Positions 34,477 through 39,397 of a stretch of DNA of 39,397 nucleotides are shown in pieces. The notes beneath the pieces were generated by a model that searched no databases, was not told where the DNA came from, and worked only from the letters and a program-made list of their open reading frames with translations. The DNA comes from an uncultured Acetatifactor sp. GTDB lineage: Bacteria > Bacillota > Clostridia > Lachnospirales > Lachnospiraceae. The stretch is from positions 1-39,397 of the forward strand of contig CALWSL010000025.1 in NCBI GenBank assembly GCA_944384205.1. Reading direction: 5' to 3'. Made by a program: the position numbers and the translations under genes. Each line of letters starts with the position of its first letter. Positions within the stretch are counted from its first letter, which is position 1.

Positions 34477-35633
34477 AAAACACCTCCAAGTCCACTCGCA
34501 ACTTCTGAAAATGTTTTACTGGTAGTGTTTGTCAAACGATATGCCTCCGTATAAGAAGTTCTTCCGCTATTCACACTTTCACACAATGCTCTTACAAAGA
34601 CTCCATCCAATTTACTACGTGCAACCTTGTAATAATCTCCTCCGGAACTCTTTTCTTGTTTATATTCAATGTACGCCTGAATTGCATCAGTTACTACTTG
34701 TTCATAAACTATTTTATCAATCTTTTTGTTATCTAAAGCTCTTCTTGCGAGCACGCTTTCACTACAACGGAAGTACTTAGCCAATTCCCTTATTTTAATA
34801 TATACATCCTCGTTTTGCGTTCTTTTCCAATGTTCAAGAAAGATTTGTTTCGGAACGATTATCTCTCCTGCCACTGCATTGCATATAACTTCTACTGTTT
34901 TCACCTTCTCGGTAGAATATCTTCTGTTGTTGTATAAATCATTTTCACCAATCCAAATATGAACGGTTTCGTGTAATAAGGAAAACAAACGTCCCGCCAA
35001 GGAATCCGCACCATTAATAAAAATAAGTGGTGCCCACTCATTTACCATTGCAAATGCCCTAAACTCGTTAATATCTAAAGCACGATGTGTGTTCTTTCCT
35101 ACAATACCACTCATCATAACAATTACGCCACAATCTTCCAAAAGACCTCTTACCTTATTGAAAGCCTCGGACGGATTTCCGCATTCTCTATACCATTCTA
35201 TACTTAACCCTAAATCTTTTCGAACACTATCTGCAATTGCTGCTATATCGGTTGCGCCATTCAAACTATTTACAACGTAGCTTGTATTATAGTTCATTTC
35301 TTTTCGATAATCTACCATCCAGTCTTGAATAGCTTCCATTTCATGAATAATATCAATCAAATTCCTACTCGGATTTGCCAATTCAATGCTGTCCAATGTC
35401 CTATATTCCAATAATCCAATTTTTTCAACTGGTGGCGTCTGCAAAAAGAAATAACCTAACGGGATATGGGACTTTTTACTAAAATCTTCAATCTGACTGA
35501 AAGTAGGACTCTTTGTACCATCTAGCCAATGCTGAATACTTTCCATCAACTTCACGCCAAGTTTTTCTTCACTTGTTTGGCTAAGAGCCCAATTAATTAT
35601 CGCGGGCTGTATATTCACATTCACTGTTGGCAT
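34470..35633 (-). CDS. ImmA/IrrE-family metallopeptidase with Xre-like N-terminus
   Basis: 387 residues. The N-terminal ~60 residues form an HTH-like region (INWALSQTSEEKLGVKLMES, LPTFSQIEDF-type PTFSQIEDFSKKSHIPLGY). The peptidase domain holds the zinc motif HETVH at 221-225, with the downstream EVICNAVAGEIIVP. Homologues cleave repressors or act as antitoxins in Xre-COG2856/PIN pairs. AAAGGAGG fixes the start at 35,633. It lies 77 bases after the unknown 138-residue gene and overlaps the PIN gene by seven bases. Confidence 0.9.
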   Translation of the reverse strand: MPTVNVNIQPAIINWALSQTSEEKLGVKLMESIQHWLDGTKSPTFSQIEDFSKKSHIPLGYFFLQTPPVEKIGLLEYRTLDSIELANPSRNLIDIIHEMEAIQDWMVDYRKEMNYNTSYVVNSLNGATDIAAIADSVRKDLGLSIEWYRECGNPSEAFNKVRGLLEDCGVIVMMSGIVGKNTHRALDINEFRAFAMVNEWAPLIFINGADSLAGRLFSLLHETVHIWIGENDLYNNRRYSTEKVKTVEVICNAVAGEIIVPKQIFLEHWKRTQNEDVYIKIRELAKYFRCSESVLARRALDNKKIDKIVYEQVVTDAIQAYIEYKQEKSSGGDYYKVARSKLDGVFVRALCESVNSGRTSYTEAYRLTNTTSKTFSEVASGLGGVLW

Positions 35634-35710
35634 TGTGACTCCTCCTTTCATTATTGATGGTAATATTATAGCAAAAAAAATTAAAAGTACCACAATTTTA
35701 ACTGAGTTTT

Positions 35711-36127
35711 TTACAGAATTGGCACACTCACAACTTCAATATTATACTTTTCGCTTACCTTTTTCTCATATATAGCAGATGTAGAAAAAAACTTAGAGTT
35801 GGCAAATTTAGGAATTCTTGCCCTTTCACTCAAACCTCCATCCACAGGAACATATCCATATTGGGACATAACAAATTTCATCATCCTTCCCACGTTTTGA
35901 CGATGTACCGCATTCTGATTTTTTCCGTTATGATGTAATGGTGACATTTTTGAATTTGCAAATTTAATCTCTAATTCTTCTACAATTGGTGTTATTGCCG
36001 GTATCCCCATCTCAGACGCAACTATCATTTTATTAACGATTGGTGCTGATGAGAGAAAATCCATAATTGCCCTAGTATCACTGTTATCAATACTGCTACC
36101 TACAAAATAATCGTCCGTAATACTCAT
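35711..36127 (-). CDS. unknown 138-residue protein heading the PIN operon
   Basis: Starts MSITDDYFVGSSIDNSDTRA behind GGAGG. The sequence is soluble, mixed helix and strand, with a basic His/Asn-rich centre (SPLHHNGKNQNAVHRQNVGR) and repeated KFANSK at two positions (about residues 54 and 109). I recognise no family. Its placement upstream of an ImmA/IrrE-PIN pair, behind a likely operator, suggests a regulator or third component; this is inference. Confidence 0.65.
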   Translation of the reverse strand: MSITDDYFVGSSIDNSDTRAIMDFLSSAPIVNKMIVASEMGIPAITPIVEELEIKFANSKMSPLHHNGKNQNAVHRQNVGRMMKFVMSQYGYVPVDGGLSERARIPKFANSKFFSTSAIYEKKVSEKYNIEVVSVPIL

Positions 36128-36183
36128 ATGTAATCCTCCGTTTTACTGTGCATATTGTTCAGTTAATATCAAGTGCTTTTTTA

Positions 36184-36201
36184 TGATTTTTTTCAAAATC
36201 A
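36184..36201. promoter_or_regulatory. inverted repeat upstream of the PIN operon
   Basis: TGATTTT-TTTC-AAAATCA, centred about 65 bases before the first ATG of the operon. A candidate operator for the operon's own Xre-like or unknown protein. Confidence 0.45.
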
Positions 36202-36234
36202 ACACTCCATATATACTTTTTACTATAAACACTT

Positions 36235-36273
36235 AAAAAACCCATGTCCCCGCCTCCTGGCAAGCACATGGGT
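36235..36273 (-). terminator. terminator at island end
   Basis: ACCCATGT/ACATGGGT perfect 8-bp stem with an 18-base loop, followed on the minus strand by TTTTTT. It stops transcription entering the island from the displaced pyrE promoter. Confidence 0.75.
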
Positions 36274-36275
36274 CT

Positions 36276-36375
36276 CTACACCATTTCAATATGATATTTG
36301 ACGTCTCCGTCCCCAAATCAGCTACAATCCACTACACCATTTACTACACCATTTCAGTGCGAAATTACACCAATT
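36276..36375. repeat. cluster of CTACACCATTT repeats near island end
   Basis: CTACACCATTT at 36,276-36,286, 36,332-36,342 and 36,344-36,354, plus a weaker TTACACCAATT at 36,365-36,375. ACACCATTT recurs at 31,143-31,151 at the other end of the island. The pattern suggests arm-type binding sites of the tyrosine integrase. Confidence 0.5.
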
Positions 36376-36466
36376 TGCAATAAATTACGATACTTCTGTC
36401 TTTTCTTCAAAAGCCTGCAACCCCTTGAAAATACCGGATTCTTCGGCATTTTAGGAAGTCTGGAAA

Positions 36467-36511
36467 TCAAGCAAGCATAAACTCGATAAATTCCTGCTTG
36501 TACTGTTCCAT
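36467..36511 (-). pseudogene. displaced original 5' end of pyrE
   Basis: MEQYKQEFIEFMLA then stop, behind AACAGGAGG. The first 12 codons match intact pyrE (MEAYKQEFIEFM), and the upstream sequence (GCCTT-GAAAACAGGAGG) also matches. Reading frame is lost where the island begins. With the 17-bp repeat inside it, this marks the original pyrE start, left behind by the insertion. Confidence 0.85.
36486..36502. repeat. direct repeat (second att copy)
   Basis: ATAAATTCCTGCTTGTA, identical to 31,030-31,046, within the displaced pyrE start. Confidence 0.75.
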
Positions 36512-36568
36512 ACCTGCACATCCTCCTGTTTTCAAGGCTTTTCCCTGTATCTTCTGTAATCTTTTCCT

Positions 36569-36597
36569 AGTCTAACACAGAAACGGGATTTTTTCAA
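36569..36597 (-). promoter_or_regulatory. orphaned original pyrE promoter
   Basis: Minus-strand TTGAAA (36,592-36,597), 17-base spacer, TAGACT (36,569-36,574) with an upstream TG. It now drives only the 14-codon pyrE remnant and then meets the terminator at 36,235-36,273. Confidence 0.6.
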
Positions 36598-36635
36598 TGA
36601 GTTTCGGAAAATGCAGTTCTGTCAATAACTTTTTT

Positions 36636-36676
36636 CTAAAAAACCAGACGCCGCCCCTGCGCAGGGACGGCGCCTG
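36636..36676 (-). terminator. groEL terminator
   Basis: GC-rich hairpin CAG-CGCCG-CCCTGC/GCAGGG-CGGCG-CTG with two single mismatches, 18 bases past the groEL stop, followed by TTTTTT on the minus strand; T-runs on both sides could stop either strand. Confidence 0.88.
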
Positions 36677-36693
36677 ATTTTTTTGCCGGATAT

Positions 36694-38585
<1,892 letters not shown>

Positions 38586-38873
38586 TTAGTTGTTTATAAT
38601 AGCCAGTATGTCGTTTTGTTTTACGATGATGTATTCATCCTCATCCATCTTTACTTCAGTTCCTGCGTATTTGGAAAAGATTACGTTGTCCCCAACCTTT
38701 ACTTCCATCTTAATTTCCCTGCCGTCTACCACTCCGCCGGGACCTACTGCAATTACCTCTGCCTGCTGGGGTTTCTCTTTGTTCTGACCGGGAAGAACAA
38801 TACCGGATTTCGTCGTCTCCTCTGCGACTAACTGCTTTAATACTACTCTGTCACCTAACGGTACTAATTTCAT
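38586..38873 (-). CDS. groES: 10-kDa co-chaperonin GroES
   Basis: 95 residues capping GroEL. Seen: [20 protein letters not shown], the mobile loop around [30 protein letters not shown] and [21 protein letters not shown] precedes the ATG. Its stop codon is inside the first stem-loop of the intergenic array. First gene of the heat-shock operon. Confidence 0.97.
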   Translation of the reverse strand: MKLVPLGDRVVLKQLVAEETTKSGIVLPGQNKEKPQQAEVIAVGPGGVVDGREIKMEVKVGDNVIFSKYAGTEVKMDEDEYIIVKQNDILAIINN

Positions 38874-38911
38874 ATTTGATTCCTCCTTAATTTTACTGTC
38901 TCATTCTTTTG

Positions 38912-38938
38912 TTAGCACTCGTTTTCTTCGAGTGCTAA
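38912..38938. promoter_or_regulatory. CIRCE operator (HrcA binding site)
   Basis: Perfect TTAGCACTC-N9-GAGTGCTAA, 39 bases upstream of groES and just downstream of its promoter. HrcA bound here represses groES-groEL until heat stress. Confidence 0.97.
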
Positions 38939-38950
38939 TCACTAAAACAT

Positions 38951-38979
38951 ATATTAGTTTCATATGCAGGTCTTTGCAA
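38951..38979 (-). promoter_or_regulatory. groES promoter
   Basis: Minus-strand TTGCAA (38,974-38,979), 17-base spacer, TAATAT (38,951-38,956). Transcription would start at about 38,943, placing CIRCE at the very 5' end of the transcript, as usual. Confidence 0.7.
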
Positions 38980-39321
38980 ACAAATTCTCGTCCGTTTATG
39001 AAATGTATTCTTTTATTTTCTTTTGTTTTCTCTTTTTTTCTCCTGTTTTCTTATTCAAAGGTCTGAAAACAGATTTAATATTTACTTTATAAAATTTTCT
39101 TTATTTTTTATTCCGCCAGAAAGAAATTCCGGAATATATGCAGGATATTGTCATAAAGATATAACCCCTAATCAAATCTCCCCCAAAATCTGACCATCCG
39201 GAATATAGATATGTGGCGGAAATAATGATTATTACGCAAAAAAAGAATATCCTCTCCTCATAGGTTTGTCATTTATTTGACATACCCACATTTATTAAGA
39301 CCTATCTTTCCCGTCGGCACA
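38980..39321. other. AT-rich region upstream of groES
   Basis: No gene on either strand. Contains a TTCCGGAA palindrome (39,127-39,134) and two copies of TCCGGAATATA (39,128-39,138 and 39,197-39,207), and a short TGTCA/TGACA inverted repeat near 39,269. Nothing else supported. Confidence 0.45.
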
Positions 39322-39397
39322 ATCGGATAGGGGAGATTTGACCCTCCCCTTCCACACCACGTAGCGTACCGTTCGGTACTACGCGGTTCAATAGTTT
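39322..39397 (-). mobile_element. 3' end of a group II intron (domains V-VI)
   Basis: On the minus strand a domain V hairpin (39,354-39,389) has the lower stem ACCGCGTA/TACGTGGT, a two-base GC bulge, and the upper stem GTACC-GAAC-GGTAC. A domain VI stem GGGGAG/CTCCCC follows, and the intron ends CTATCCGAT at 39,322, with the presumed branch-point A seven bases from the end. This closely matches a domain V-VI sequence I know from many clostridial introns. The reverse transcriptase and domains I-IV are outside the window. Confidence 0.8.

Larger units (their letters stand above)
36128..36466. other. intergenic end region of the island
   Basis: Contains, from the left, the leader of the PIN operon, an inverted repeat at 36,184-36,201, a terminator at 36,235-36,273 and several ACACCATTT repeats at 36,276-36,375. 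No coding sequence. Confidence 0.6.
31030..36502. mobile_element. degraded genomic island inserted at pyrE 5' end
   Basis: Bounded by a 17-bp perfect direct repeat within a wider ~65-bp similarity that covers the pyrE ribosome site and first 12 codons. It carries a frameshifted and truncated tyrosine integrase next to pyrE, an Xre-Fic pair, fragments of other elements, and an ImmA/IrrE-PIN operon. Base composition is lower in GC than in the flanks. With its integrase broken it is probably immobile. Confidence 0.75.

Overview
The window looks like a chromosomal segment of a low-to-moderate GC Clostridia member, most likely Lachnospiraceae. This rests on the TnpV/TnpW/TndX-type transposon genes, strong AGGAGG ribosome sites, a CIRCE-controlled groESL operon, a purE-purM-purN-purD cluster, and several small membrane proteins of a kind common in that family. 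Conserved housekeeping genes alternate with at least four mobile-element segments. All names come from reading the translations; no database search was run.

Layout. (1) Positions 1-~7,040, minus strand: a Tn4451/TndX-family mobilizable element with a large serine recombinase running off the left edge, TnpW, relaxase, MobC, a candidate oriT, a three-gene cargo operon behind a near-consensus promoter (acidic peptide, lipoprotein, unknown 381-aa protein), TnpV and a 42-aa peptide. (2) ~7,300-13,170: a second accessory segment with a frameshifted small gene, an orphan Xre regulator, an EcoRI-family adenine methyltransferase overlapping a DUF262-HNH nuclease gene, a small resolvase, another Xre protein and a phage-type large serine integrase. 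The integrase lies beside a junction that cuts a LysM-GH18 spore-hydrolase gene in two; only its 5' part (13,161-13,886) is present here.

(3) 13,886-31,055: ordinary chromosome, all on the minus strand. It holds an esterase, a C39-like peptidase, GNAT, RadA, a GntR regulator coupled to ClpC, an SH3-domain membrane protein with 16-residue repeats, a YvyF-like zinc protein, PurD/N/M/E, an M29-like aminopeptidase with a long N-terminal extension, two small membrane proteins and PyrE. (4) ~31,030-36,502: a degraded island inserted at the 5' end of pyrE. It is bounded by a 17-bp direct repeat, and the displaced original pyrE start (14 codons with its own promoter) survives at the far end. Inside are a broken tyrosine integrase, an Xre-Fic pair, an IS110-like fragment, a tRNA 3'-end scar, and an operon of an unknown protein, an ImmA/IrrE metallopeptidase and a PIN protein.

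(5) 36,636-39,397: groEL and groES with CIRCE and promoter. Their intergenic region is packed with five consecutive stem-loops, two of them copies of a 46-bp repeat. The last ~76 bases are domains V-VI of a group II intron on the minus strand.

The most promising leads for something undescribed are the methyltransferase/DUF262-HNH module with its repeated near-palindrome, the unknown/ImmA-IrrE/PIN operon, the Tn4451-like cargo operon, and the groES-groEL stem-loop array.
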